From assembly GCA_947488325.1 (NCBI GenBank), contig CANKYZ010000001.1, positions 372,001 to 436,000 of the forward strand: DNA of 64,000 nt, in the 5' to 3' direction. Positions 8,216 through 16,424 of this stretch are shown here, piece by piece. Below the pieces are notes generated by a model. The model saw nothing but the letters and a program-made list of their open reading frames with translations. It searched no databases and was not told the origin of the DNA. The translations under genes and the position numbers were made by a program. The first letter of the stretch is position 1. Each line of letters begins with the position of its first letter. The DNA is from an uncultured Erythrobacter sp. GTDB taxonomy: Bacteria; Pseudomonadota; Alphaproteobacteria; Sphingomonadales; Sphingomonadaceae.

Positions 8216-8953
8216 CTACAATTCGCGCAACTCAGTCGTGATTGCCCCGCCTCGCTCGCACGCAATGACACGGTAGGAAGGCGGAGCGCCATGGCGCAGC
8301 CGAGTTGAAAGCGTTCCCGCGCCGATTAATCTGGCCCTATATCCGCCGCATTCACGCACATCATCAAAGGGGACGTGGACATGCCCCGTCAGCATCGCAT
8401 CCGCCCCTGCTGCGGCTATTGCGGAAAATGCTCGGTCGCCGCCTATCGTCGGATTGGTTGCTTTACCCGGCGGCCCCAGCAGCGGATGATGCCCCGTAAC
8501 GACAACATGACGTGGATCACCTTGAAGTGAAGTTAGACGCGCAAGGGTTTTGTTCAGCGCACGGCTTGTGACCAAACCATCGGACCACGGGAATCGCAGT
8601 TGAGCGCGCACCGTTGTCTTAAGGGAGACAAAAATTACATCTTCGGATTCGAACGTCGTACTGACTCGCTCTGCAAGATGGCGATATCGCCGATAGGGAT
8701 CAAAGAAGCGCTCAATCGGACTGTAGTACGGCATATCGTGATTGCCGGGTTCCAGAATGACAGGAACATCCAATTCCTCAAACCAATCCGCCGCCGCCGC
8801 ATATTCGCGACGTTTTGCACGCTGCGTAATATCGCCTGTGCATACAAGCGCGTCGGGTCGTTCATCAGCGATCGCTCGCTCAACATAGGAAAGCGCAGTG
8901 CGATCCTCGACTCCGAAATGGACGTCACTGATATGGAAGAACCGCGTTGTCAT
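8216..8953 (-). CDS. Calcineurin-like metallophosphoesterase
   Basis: Two-metal phosphoesterase of the class III cyclic-nucleotide phosphodiesterase-like group. The five metal-binding motifs are in order: ISDVHFG near residue 7, CTGDIT near 38, GNHDMP near 70, TGHHPLL in the middle, and LTGHVHVP near 190. CpdA-like enzymes hydrolyse cyclic AMP, but the family also includes nucleases and lipid phosphatases, so the substrate is open. Start chosen at ATG 8953 (MTTRFFHISD), which places the first motif close to the N-terminus as usual. Confidence 0.85.
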   Translation of the reverse strand: MTTRFFHISDVHFGVEDRTALSYVERAIADERPDALVCTGDITQRAKRREYAAAADWFEELDVPVILEPGNHDMPYYSPIERFFDPYRRYRHLAERVSTTFESEDVIFVSLKTTVRAQLRFPWSDGLVTSRALNKTLARLTSLQGDPRHVVVTGHHPLLGPPGKATNPTIGGDRAFSAIAAAGADAMLTGHVHVPFDDVRECGGYRARLIGAGTLSTRLRHGAPPSYRVIACERGGAITTELREL

Positions 8954-9008
8954 AGTGCCGAAGCCCAAGCGTGATTAACAGTGATGCGCAATGAAAATTC
9001 CACTGGCA

Positions 9009-9353
9009 CTATATCCGTCTGCTAAGAATCAGCCATGCCGATAGAGCATTCAGTGCGGAGTAGAAGGAATACGCCCAAACTAGCTCCGGCCACCCATTGG
9101 CTGCGAGCAACATGGCCGCTAGCAGCACCAAATACTCAGCCACCAATGTAAAACGTCCGCCAAGCAGATGAACGAAGCTTGGCATCTGCCTGACCAGTGG
9201 ATGATCGCTTTCGAGTACCGCTATGTGCAAGGCAAAATTGCCTATGCCGAGTACAAACATAAGGGCAAGCGCGGGAATCATACTTGACCCTATGCAGGAA
9301 ACCTTCGTCCGATGAAATGCGCGCTTAGTCAGCCTCAATAACGCATTGATCAT
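9009..9353 (-). CDS. Small integral membrane protein, 114 aa
   Basis: Unassigned protein with three or four hydrophobic segments: MIPALALMFVLGIGNFALH, FTLVAEYLVLLAAMLLAA and YSFYSALNALSAWLIL. Two starts are possible. ATG 9353 has an AAGGAA site very close by; ATG 9281 (MIPALAL) would remove a 24-residue basic segment before the first membrane helix and looks equally natural. It lies between the phosphoesterase and the divergent UrcA gene. Function is unknown. Confidence 0.6.
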   Translation of the reverse strand: MINALLRLTKRAFHRTKVSCIGSSMIPALALMFVLGIGNFALHIAVLESDHPLVRQMPSFVHLLGGRFTLVAEYLVLLAAMLLAANGWPELVWAYSFYSALNALSAWLILSRRI

Positions 9354-9403
9354 TTTCCTTGCAGTCAGTCGGCAATTGCAGCCGGGTTGGTCGACGAACG
9401 AAT

Positions 9404-9450
9404 GACCACCCTGCGCAGCTAGTCTATCTAACTAACACAGCAGGGCGGTC
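9404..9450. promoter_or_regulatory. Inverted repeat upstream of the UrcA gene
   Basis: Arms GACCACCCTGC (9404-9414) and GCAGGGCGGTC (9440-9450) pair at 10 of 11 positions around a 25-base loop, ending 60 bases before the UrcA ATG. It could be a 5' leader hairpin or a factor-binding site. Confidence 0.35.
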
Positions 9451-9510
9451 GGCATCCCTCGTTTGAACCCCCGATCGAACACCACCGCCCTCGCTGATAG
9501 GAGAGAATCT

Positions 9511-9819
9511 ATGAAAACCCTTGCTATTGCCACGGCCGCAATCGGCCTTGCATTCACCGCGTCCCCCGCGATTGCTGGTCCTGATCAACCTCCGACTCAA
9601 TCGGTGAGCGCGGCTGGCCTCGATCTCAACACCGTCGAAGGGCAGCGTATGCTCGACCAGCGGATAAACCGGGCCGCACGCGAAGTGTGTCAAGCTGATT
9701 ACGTCCGCACCGGCACGCGAATCCCTTCAACCGAGGTTCGCGAATGCGTCGCCAAAGCGCGCGCGAGTGCGCAGCGTCAAATGGCGGCGATCGCGGAAAA
9801 TCAGCGGCGCGGCGGTTAA
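9511..9819 (+). CDS. UrcA family secreted protein
   Basis: Periplasmic protein of about 102 residues. A Sec signal peptide (MKTLAIATAAIGLAFTASPAIA) precedes a domain with VSAAGLDLNTVEGQRMLDQRI and two cysteines (EVCQADY and VRECVAKA), the pattern of UrcA proteins, which are common and often multi-copy in sphingomonads. Their role is unknown. The ATG at 9511 has an AGGAGA ribosome binding site at good spacing; the longer frame from 9463 is not needed. A hairpin terminator follows at 9860. Confidence 0.8.
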   Translation: MKTLAIATAAIGLAFTASPAIAGPDQPPTQSVSAAGLDLNTVEGQRMLDQRINRAAREVCQADYVRTGTRIPSTEVRECVAKARASAQRQMAAIAENQRRGG

Positions 9820-9859
9820 GACGCGTTCTTTTCCTGCACTCCCACGCAGTGCAGACATT

Positions 9860-9904
9860 GCGGCTCAAACCCTCATCAGTCCCAGGGTTTGGGCCGCTCT
9901 TTTA
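9860..9904 (+). terminator. Intrinsic terminator after the UrcA gene
   Basis: Stem GCGGCTCAAACCC (9860-9872) pairs with GGGTTTGGGCCGC (9886-9898), with one mismatch, followed by a short T-run (CTCTTTTA). Located about 40 bases after the stop codon. Confidence 0.7.
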
Positions 9905-9949
9905 TACACAATCAGAACAGAGCCGGTTCGAATCAGATATGGCAGGCAC

Positions 9950-10717
9950 TTAGCGACCAGCCATTGCCTTTACCTTAGACAAATAGGTCCGACCAATGCG
10001 TAAGGCATCACCATTCTGCAATTCGGCCGACCACACTCCCAATCCATCATGGCGCAGCCCGCGAATATTGTTGCGGCGCAAGATTGTTGAGCGGTGGATG
10101 CGGATGAACTTTTCAGGATCGAGCCTGGCTTCAAGGCCAGCAATGGTCTGAAGCAACAGATAGGATCGCGATCCTTCATCCGGTTCCGCCGGGTCACCCA
10201 CATGAAGCCTTACATAATCGCGTTCCGCATCGATTTGATGAACCTCGCTCACAGCGATCCGCAACAATTCAGATCTGTGCGGTACCCAAAGCTCATCGAG
10301 CCAATCGCTATGTGGTTCCTTGCGTTCGCCACGCCGAGCAACTGCGCGTTCAATAGCACGTTCGAGCCGGTCCGCAGATACAGGTTTCAGCACATAGTCA
10401 ATCGCATCCAAATCGAATGCCTCGACAGCAAAGTGATCATGCGCGGTGACGAATATAACCGCTGGCGGCTCTTCATTCTCCGCCAATTTTCGAGCGACAC
10501 CCAAACCATCAAGTTCGGGCATAGTCATGTCGAGCAAGACAAGGTCGGGTTCCAGCTTTTCCGCCAAGCGCAAGGCTGCTGCGCCATCACTAGCCGTACC
10601 GACCACGCGAATGGCCGGAAGCTCAGCACAAATGACCTGAATACGTTCAACCGCCAGTGGTTCGTCGTCCACAATCAGAGTGCGCATTGCCTGGGATTCA
10701 ATATCGATTTCGGCCAT
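9950..10717 (-). CDS. LytTR-type response regulator
   Basis: A receiver domain (residues 11-125) with LIVDDEP, the phospho-acceptor aspartate in LVLLDMTMPE and the lysine in YVLKPVS is joined to a C-terminal LytTR DNA-binding domain. The latter shows DAERDYVRLHV and FIRIHRSTILRR. It acts as a transcription factor controlled by the adjacent histidine kinase, whose gene lies 25 bases upstream in the same operon. Targets cannot be inferred. The ATG at 10717 begins ten residues before the receiver core; ATG 10687 is an alternative. Confidence 0.92.
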   Translation of the reverse strand: MAEIDIESQAMRTLIVDDEPLAVERIQVICAELPAIRVVGTASDGAAALRLAEKLEPDLVLLDMTMPELDGLGVARKLAENEEPPAVIFVTAHDHFAVEAFDLDAIDYVLKPVSADRLERAIERAVARRGERKEPHSDWLDELWVPHRSELLRIAVSEVHQIDAERDYVRLHVGDPAEPDEGSRSYLLLQTIAGLEARLDPEKFIRIHRSTILRRNNIRGLRHDGLGVWSAELQNGDALRIGRTYLSKVKAMAGR

Positions 10718-10742
10718 CGGAGGTCATCTGCTCATTTAGGGG

Positions 10743-11990
10743 TTAGCTCTTTATCGGACGGGACAGTGGAATGCGCATCTCAGTCTTGTAGCCGTCTGGA
10801 ATCGGTGCAGAAGTGAACGCGAAATCTGAACCAAAGCGTGCTTCCAGCCGGTCACGCACATTGGCGAGCCCTATGCCGAAACCATGCGGCGCGCCATCGG
10901 GAACACCGGGACCATCATCGACAATGCTGATAACAAGGCGATCAAATTCCTCGCGCGCGGCAACGGTTATCTTAACCTGACGCGTAACGGCTGAAACACC
11001 GTATTTCACTGAATTTTCAACCAGCGGCTGCAAGATCATGCCGGGTACGCGGGCTTTTTCAAGATCTTGGGGAAGGTCGAACTCGCAACTCAACCGTTCG
11101 GGAAAACGGACCGCTTCAATGTCGAGATAAAGTTGCTGTAGGTCGAACTCGTCCTGCAGATACACGTCGCTGGTCGGTTCATCAGCCAAACTGTGGCGAT
11201 AAAAGCGGCTGATCGTCTGAATCATACGCTCAGCCCTTTCAGGCTTTCCGGTCAACACTAGCGCCGACAGCGAATTGAGCGTGTTGAAAAGGAAATGCGG
11301 ATTCACCTGATAGCGCAAGGATCGCAGCTCAGCAGCCTTTGCAGCAGAGCGGAATTGCTGTTCGCGCCGTTCGGCTGCTCGCGCTTGAAACCCAGCGAGC
11401 AGAGCAAAATAGGTTGAAGCCCAGGCAAGCAGCAAGAAATACCTACCCAGCGCAATCTCCAAGACTGACTTCCAAGTATCTTCGCGCATTGCAGCTGGCG
11501 CAATAATCAGGGATTCTGTCAATTGAGGCGCGCCCGACCCATCTGGGTTTGGAGCCTTCACGGTAACGCCTTCGGGCAAATCGAACAGCAAATTGCCTTC
11601 GTCATCGAATCGGAAACCGCGTTCCTCGACAAAACGCTTTTCGAGTTTCTCCGAGATATCCTGAAAAGCATATTGGTTGATCTGACCAATCGTGATTGCG
11701 ACAGGAATCGCAAAAAAAGCTGCAGCTCCGATTTTGATCCATAGCGATTGCCGATCGACCAAACGCAGTAATGCCCAAAGCACCACTGTCATGCCAATTG
11801 CTGCAAGAGTGACCAAGGCGCGCCGAAACGCCATTTCCCATTGCATATCTAGGTCAAGGATACTGCTTCTGGCTGAAATCAGGACGAAATAGGTCGCCCA
11901 CAACGCCACCATAGAAAACAGCACTGTGCGGAGTGGTACACTGACTGGCGCGGGTTTTATCGACGCATCGGTTGTCTTGCTAAAATCCAT
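10743..11990 (-). CDS. LytS-family sensor histidine kinase
   Basis: About 415 residues. The first 200 carry four membrane segments, with a periplasmic loop between about 120 and 170, and probably sense a signal at the membrane. The His_kinase domain follows with the phospho-acceptor in QVNPHFLFNTLNSL, then the N-box LQPLVENSVKYG and the ATP-lid glycines VDDGPGVP and GFGIGLANVRDRL. It is the cognate partner of the downstream LytTR regulator. Start taken as ATG 11990 rather than the in-frame TTG at 11999. The signal is unknown. Confidence 0.9.
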   Translation of the reverse strand: MDFSKTTDASIKPAPVSVPLRTVLFSMVALWATYFVLISARSSILDLDMQWEMAFRRALVTLAAIGMTVVLWALLRLVDRQSLWIKIGAAAFFAIPVAITIGQINQYAFQDISEKLEKRFVEERGFRFDDEGNLLFDLPEGVTVKAPNPDGSGAPQLTESLIIAPAAMREDTWKSVLEIALGRYFLLLAWASTYFALLAGFQARAAERREQQFRSAAKAAELRSLRYQVNPHFLFNTLNSLSALVLTGKPERAERMIQTISRFYRHSLADEPTSDVYLQDEFDLQQLYLDIEAVRFPERLSCEFDLPQDLEKARVPGMILQPLVENSVKYGVSAVTRQVKITVAAREEFDRLVISIVDDGPGVPDGAPHGFGIGLANVRDRLEARFGSDFAFTSAPIPDGYKTEMRIPLSRPIKS

Positions 11991-12107
11991 AATCACCAAA
12001 CGAGATAGCGCTTTGAACGGAAAAGCGCCAATCGGTCGTCGGTTCGAATGCTCGCTTGGTCGAATGGGCCAGAGCGAAAAAGCAATGCTCCTGCCGCCCC
12101 AGCCCCT

Positions 12108-13568
12108 TCAATCGCGCGGTTTGATCATGTCTGCAGGCACAACCCACTGTGCAAATTGCTCTTCGGTGAGCAATCTAAGTTCGAGCGCCGATTCCTTCAA
12201 GGTTGTTCCGTCAGCGTGTGCCTTCTTCGCGATTTTGGCCGCATTGTCATAACCGATATGCGGATTGAGCGCAGTGACCAGCATCAGGCTCTCATTCATC
12301 AGTTGATCGATTCGCGCCGTATTCGCTTCGATGCCGACAACACAATTATCAGTGAAGCTGCGCGCAGAATCGCTGAGCAAACGGATCGACTGCAGCACAG
12401 CATTGATCATCACAGGTTTAAAGACATTGAGCTGCAAATGTCCGTGTGAACCCGCAACGCTGACGGTCGTGTTGTTGCCCATTACCTGCGCGCAAACCAT
12501 CGTCAGAGCCTCACATTGGGTCGGATTGACCTTACCTGGCATTATCGATGAGCCTGGTTCATTCGCAGGCAATGCGATCTCTCCCAGCCCCGATCGTGGG
12601 CCCGACCCAAGCAGTCTGATGTCGTTGGCGATCTTCATTGAAGAAACCGCGACAGAATTCAGAGCGCCAGACAGTTCGACCATTCCATCGTGGGCTGCCA
12701 GCGATTCAAATTTGTTGGGAGCCGTGACAAAATCATGTCCAGTGATCGCGGTAACATGCGCTGCAAATTTTTCAGCAAAGCCAGCTTTGGAATTAATGCC
12801 AGTGCCCACTGCCGTGCCGCCTTGAGCCAATTCGAGCACACGCGGCAGTGAATTTTTCAGACGCTCAATCCCGTATTCAATCTGTTTAGCAAAGCCTGAA
12901 AATTCCTGACCCAAGGTCAGCGGTGTCGCATCTTGCAAATGCGTCCTGCCGATCTTCACAATATTCGCAAAGGCCTTTGCTTTGGAATCCAACGCCCCGT
13001 GCAGATGGGTGAGTGCGGGAATCAATTGCTCAATTGTCTCACCCGCTGCGGCAATATGCATTGCAGTTGGAAAGGTGTCGTTTGAACTCTGCCCCAGATT
13101 GCAGTGATCGTTCGGGTGGACCGGATGCTTACCGCCATGTTGGCCGGTCAATATCTGATTGGCGCGGCTGGCGATTACCTCATTTGCGTTCATATTGGAC
13201 TGCGTGCCCGATCCGGTCTGCCACACGCTGAGCGGGAACTGATCGGCGAGCGTTCCATCGATCACTTCGGCAGCTGCAGCGACAATCGCACCACCCACCT
13301 CTGCATCAAGCAAGCCCAGATCCATATTCGCCTTGGCCGACGATTGTTTCTGAATGCCAAGCGCTTTTATAAGCGGCGCTGGCATTGTTTCAGTGCCAAT
13401 CGCGAAATTCGCAAGACTGCGCTGACTTTGGGCACCCCAATACGCCGCTGCCGGAACCGCCACATCGCCCAAAGAGTCGCTTTCGATGCGAACCTCACCC
13501 GTCGCACCGAAAATTTGTCCGTTATTTTGAACTGTCTGGGCGCCGTTCGTATTTCCAATGTCACTCAT
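12108..13568 (-). CDS. fumC: Class II fumarate hydratase
   Basis: Interconverts fumarate and malate in the citric acid cycle; iron-independent homotetramer. The lyase signature [11 protein letters not shown] near the middle of the C-terminal half, the substrate-binding [12 protein letters not shown], and [16 protein letters not shown] are all present. At 486 residues it is slightly longer than the usual 460-465 because of about 20 extra N-terminal residues. The ATG at 13568 has an AGGAGA site at ideal spacing. It is divergent from the methyltransferase-tolC operon. Confidence 0.96.
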   Translation of the reverse strand: MSDIGNTNGAQTVQNNGQIFGATGEVRIESDSLGDVAVPAAAYWGAQSQRSLANFAIGTETMPAPLIKALGIQKQSSAKANMDLGLLDAEVGGAIVAAAAEVIDGTLADQFPLSVWQTGSGTQSNMNANEVIASRANQILTGQHGGKHPVHPNDHCNLGQSSNDTFPTAMHIAAAGETIEQLIPALTHLHGALDSKAKAFANIVKIGRTHLQDATPLTLGQEFSGFAKQIEYGIERLKNSLPRVLELAQGGTAVGTGINSKAGFAEKFAAHVTAITGHDFVTAPNKFESLAAHDGMVELSGALNSVAVSSMKIANDIRLLGSGPRSGLGEIALPANEPGSSIMPGKVNPTQCEALTMVCAQVMGNNTTVSVAGSHGHLQLNVFKPVMINAVLQSIRLLSDSARSFTDNCVVGIEANTARIDQLMNESLMLVTALNPHIGYDNAAKIAKKAHADGTTLKESALELRLLTEEQFAQWVVPADMIKPRD

Positions 13569-13712
13569 CGAAGCTCTCCTGGTATCGGTCGAAACCGGTT
13601 CCCGGTCTCCTTGCTATCTCCTTAAGGCCCAGCTTGGTTGGACGTCAAAGGGAAGCTGGGCGGTTCGCACACCAATTCCCTTGGAACTGGAACCCACGAT
13701 GGCTAGGAAGGG

Positions 13713-13743
13713 TTGACGAACTGTATTGCGATACCAATACAGT
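13713..13743 (+). promoter_or_regulatory. Promoter with perfect operator palindrome for the methyltransferase-tolC operon
   Basis: TTGACG (13713-13718) and AATACA (13736-13741) are spaced 17 bases apart as a plausible promoter. A perfect inverted repeat, ACTGTATTG (13720-13728), spacer CGATAC, CAATACAGT (13735-13743), covers the spacer and the -10. This size and symmetry are typical of TetR-type repressor operators. The regulator is not encoded in the window. Confidence 0.6.
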
Positions 13744-13757
13744 CTGAGGGAGTATGT

Positions 13758-14360
13758 ATGAGCAACATTACGATGACCCGCAACACCACGACTGCGCGAA
13801 GAGCCATGATCGACAGCCAGCTTCGCACTAGCGGAGTGAATGAGGAATTTGTGCTTTCCCGCATGATGTCGGTGCCGCGCGAGGATTTCCTGCCGGAAGA
13901 CAAGTCTGGCCTCGCCTATATCGACCGGTCGGTTGCACTGGGTGAAGACGCACATCTGGCCTCACCGTTATTCTACGGCAAGCTTCTGCTCGAAGCCGCG
14001 CCGCGCCCGTCAGACCGCGTTTTGCTTGTTGAAGGCGGCACCGGGTATCTTGCTGAATTGCTGCGCCCTTTGGTTACCGAAGTGACCACTATTTCATCGG
14101 CCGATGCTGCGAAAGATACGCTTCCTGAAGGCAAGTTCTCGCTCATCTTAATTGACGGCGCAATCGAACAATTGCCCGCGTCTATAGCCGAAAAGCTAGA
14201 AGACGACGGACAGATCGTCTCTGGCCTGTTGCTGCGGCAAGTCACTCGGTTGGCGTCGGGGCGGAAAATTGTCGGTCAGGTCGCTCTGCAACCTGTGGAA
14301 GACCTCGGCATCCCTGTCTTGCACGCATTTGACATTCCAACCAGCTGGACATTTTCATGA
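13758..14360 (+). CDS. Degenerate protein-L-isoaspartate O-methyltransferase family protein
   Basis: About 200 residues with the overall layout of isoaspartyl methyltransferases: an N-terminal ARRAMIDSQLRTSGV, then DFLPED, the YIDRSVALG strand, and a Rossmann core. The SAM-binding motif reads VEGGTGYLAELL instead of the usual GTGSGY, and the PIMT active-site loop is poorly kept, so catalytic activity is doubtful. The ATG at 13758 has a GAGGGAG site. It overlaps tolC in an ATGA arrangement, which suggests a role linked to the outer-membrane channel. From memory this gene pairing recurs in related alphaproteobacteria. Confidence 0.78.
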   Translation: MSNITMTRNTTTARRAMIDSQLRTSGVNEEFVLSRMMSVPREDFLPEDKSGLAYIDRSVALGEDAHLASPLFYGKLLLEAAPRPSDRVLLVEGGTGYLAELLRPLVTEVTTISSADAAKDTLPEGKFSLILIDGAIEQLPASIAEKLEDDGQIVSGLLLRQVTRLASGRKIVGQVALQPVEDLGIPVLHAFDIPTSWTFS

Positions 14361-15847
14361 AGCAACGCCCGCGTCTTTTGAGTGCTACCAAAGTGGTCTC
14401 TTATACAGGTGCGCTAGCGCTGGCCGGACTTTCGGGCGCAGCGCAGGCAGAAACGCTGCGCGATGCGCTTGTTTCAGTTTACAACACCAATCCCACGCTC
14501 GAAGGCGCACGGGCTACACAGCGCGCGACCGATGAAGATGTGCCAATCCAGCGCGCGCAGGGCCTACCGAGCTTAAATGCGACAGCAACCCATATCGAAT
14601 TTTTGAGGCAATCCGCAAACTCCTTCACAGCGCCCACACGAAATCTTGGTGTCAACGCGCTCTTACAGGTGCCAATCTACTCAGGTGGCAGTGTGCGCAA
14701 TGGGATCAACGCTGCACAGGAACGCGTTTCGGCGGGGCAGGCGGATTTGCGCGGCACCGAAAGTTCAATTTTCAGCCGAACGGTTGCGGCCTATATGGAT
14801 GTGCTTCGGACCGAGGCATTGGCAGAACTTTCCGCCAATCAGGTCGAAGTCTTGCGAATCACATTCCAATCGACCAGTGATCGATTTGAAATCGGTGATC
14901 TGACCCGGACGGACGTGGCTCAAGCGCAATCACGACTTGCCGTTGCCGAAGGGGATCTGCGGACCGCTTACGCCAATTTTGTTAACGCACAGCAGACTTA
15001 TATTGAACTTGTCGGCCGCGCGCCCATCGGATTAGAGGCGCCACCGCCATTGCCAGGCCTGCCGGAAACGGTGGGTATGGCGGTGGTCACTGCTCTAGAT
15101 AACAATCCAGACCTTATCGCAGCGAAAGAACGCGCCGAAGCGGCTGGCTATGACTCCGAAGTGGCTGGAGCAGGGCGTTTGCCCACTGTCTCCCTGTTTG
15201 CCAACTACGATTACACCAACTTCTTTGGAACACTGGGCGGACCAGTTGCCTCTGACTTCCTTCAGCGTGAATCGACTGCAAACGCGGGTGTGCGGGTCAC
15301 GATCCCGATTTTTCAAGGCGGACTTCCTGCCGCACGCCAACGTCAGGCGGGAGCTCGCGAAACCGCTGCTTTGGAACAGGTCATCGCGACCGAACGCAAC
15401 GTAATAGCACAAACCCGGTCCGCCTATTCGAGCTGGGAGGCATCAAATGCTGTGATCCAAAGCTCGCAATCCGCAGTAGAGGCGGCTGAACTTAGCCTTG
15501 AAGGTGTGCGTGCGGAGAATTCGATCGGAAATCGCACGATCATCGACGTACTCAATGCAGAGCAGGAATTGCTCTCTGCCCGCGCGCAGCTCGTGACTGC
15601 ACGGCGCAACGCCTATGTCGCAGGATTCACACTGCTTGCCGCAATGGGGAAGGCCGAAGCACGCGACCTGAACCTCGATACGGGCGGTCCATTATATGAT
15701 CCACAGGTCAATGCCGACCGCGTTAGCGGCAATATCTGGGATTGGGATCGCGACCCTGAACCGACCGCGAATTCAACCAGAACCGTTGACATTGGCACTT
15801 CCGAAGACTTGATTGGTCCCGTATTGGAGCCGAGTGAAGAGCGCTGA
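14357..15847 (+). CDS. tolC: TolC-family outer membrane efflux/secretion channel
   Basis: Trimeric outer-membrane tunnel used by drug efflux pumps and type I secretion systems. A signal peptide ends at GAAQA-ETL (residue 31). Two homologous outer-membrane efflux repeats follow, the first beginning with LRDALVSVYNTNPTL and the second with ALDNNPDLIAAKERAEAAGYD, with ERNVIAQTRSAY and NAEQELLSARAQLVTARRN in the helical barrel. The length (496) is normal. It is coupled to the upstream methyltransferase gene and shares its operator-containing promoter. No inner-membrane pump or adaptor gene is adjacent, so it may serve several partners. Confidence 0.93.
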   Translation: MKQRPRLLSATKVVSYTGALALAGLSGAAQAETLRDALVSVYNTNPTLEGARATQRATDEDVPIQRAQGLPSLNATATHIEFLRQSANSFTAPTRNLGVNALLQVPIYSGGSVRNGINAAQERVSAGQADLRGTESSIFSRTVAAYMDVLRTEALAELSANQVEVLRITFQSTSDRFEIGDLTRTDVAQAQSRLAVAEGDLRTAYANFVNAQQTYIELVGRAPIGLEAPPPLPGLPETVGMAVVTALDNNPDLIAAKERAEAAGYDSEVAGAGRLPTVSLFANYDYTNFFGTLGGPVASDFLQRESTANAGVRVTIPIFQGGLPAARQRQAGARETAALEQVIATERNVIAQTRSAYSSWEASNAVIQSSQSAVEAAELSLEGVRAENSIGNRTIIDVLNAEQELLSARAQLVTARRNAYVAGFTLLAAMGKAEARDLNLDTGGPLYDPQVNADRVSGNIWDWDRDPEPTANSTRTVDIGTSEDLIGPVLEPSEER

Positions 15848-15890
15848 ATGCGTGATTCGCAGTGGTTAACGCGACTAACGGGGTAGCATC

Positions 15891-16346
15891 GTGGCGAACA
15901 ACAGCGAAGCATCGGTCGAAGAAATTCTGGAATCGATCAAGAAGGTGATTGCGCGCGACAGCCGCGATTCCGCAATTGATGCGCGCCGCCGTAAGGTGGA
16001 AGCTGCGCAAGAAGCCGAACACGCACCCGAAGATGAAGAAAACGAAGTCCTCGATCTCGCTGAGATGGAGCTTTCAGAAGTCGTTGATATGAATGATGCA
16101 GCTGACGAACCGCTCATCACCGAAGAAGTACGCGGTGCAATGCAGGAAAACCTCGCAGCGCTGGCAATGCTGGCTGAACCCGGAGCAAAACCGCAAATCG
16201 TTCGTTCAGGCGAGACATCTCTTGAGGGGATGACCCGCGAATTGCTCCGCCCGATGCTGGCAGAATGGCTCGACAAAAACCTTCCCAGCATGGTTGAAAC
16301 CATGGTGCAGGCGGAAATCGCCCGGATCGCCGGCAAGCGCGGCTGA
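15891..16346 (+). CDS. popZ: PopZ-like polar organizing protein (DUF2497)
   Basis: A 151-residue protein with the PopZ layout: an N-terminal helix VEEILESIKKVIARD, an acidic disordered middle (residues 40-75), and a C-terminal helical hairpin ELLRPMLAEWLDKNLPSMVETMVQ that drives multimer formation. In Caulobacter, PopZ forms a matrix at the cell pole that captures ParB-parS and so anchors the origin. Start is GTG with a GGGG-type site upstream. It lies 20 kb from parA-parB in this window. The middle is shorter than in Caulobacter PopZ (177 residues). That it performs the polar role here is inference from the family. Confidence 0.8.
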   Translation: MANNSEASVEEILESIKKVIARDSRDSAIDARRRKVEAAQEAEHAPEDEENEVLDLAEMELSEVVDMNDAADEPLITEEVRGAMQENLAALAMLAEPGAKPQIVRSGETSLEGMTRELLRPMLAEWLDKNLPSMVETMVQAEIARIAGKRG

Positions 16347-16424
16347 TACGCTAAATCCAGATGTTTCGTTGGCCATTGCCGGTTTCACTGGAATCTGGTC
16401 AACGCAATCGTTACCCCTCTCCCC

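Noticed and set aside
9915-9949. tRNA-like T-loop sequence GGTTCGAATC
   Set aside because: The flanking bases do not form a T-stem or acceptor stem and no anticodon arm is present.
12030-12060. GGTTCGAATG motif resembling a tRNA T-loop between the kinase and fumC
   Set aside because: No cloverleaf can be drawn; flanking sequence is unpaired.
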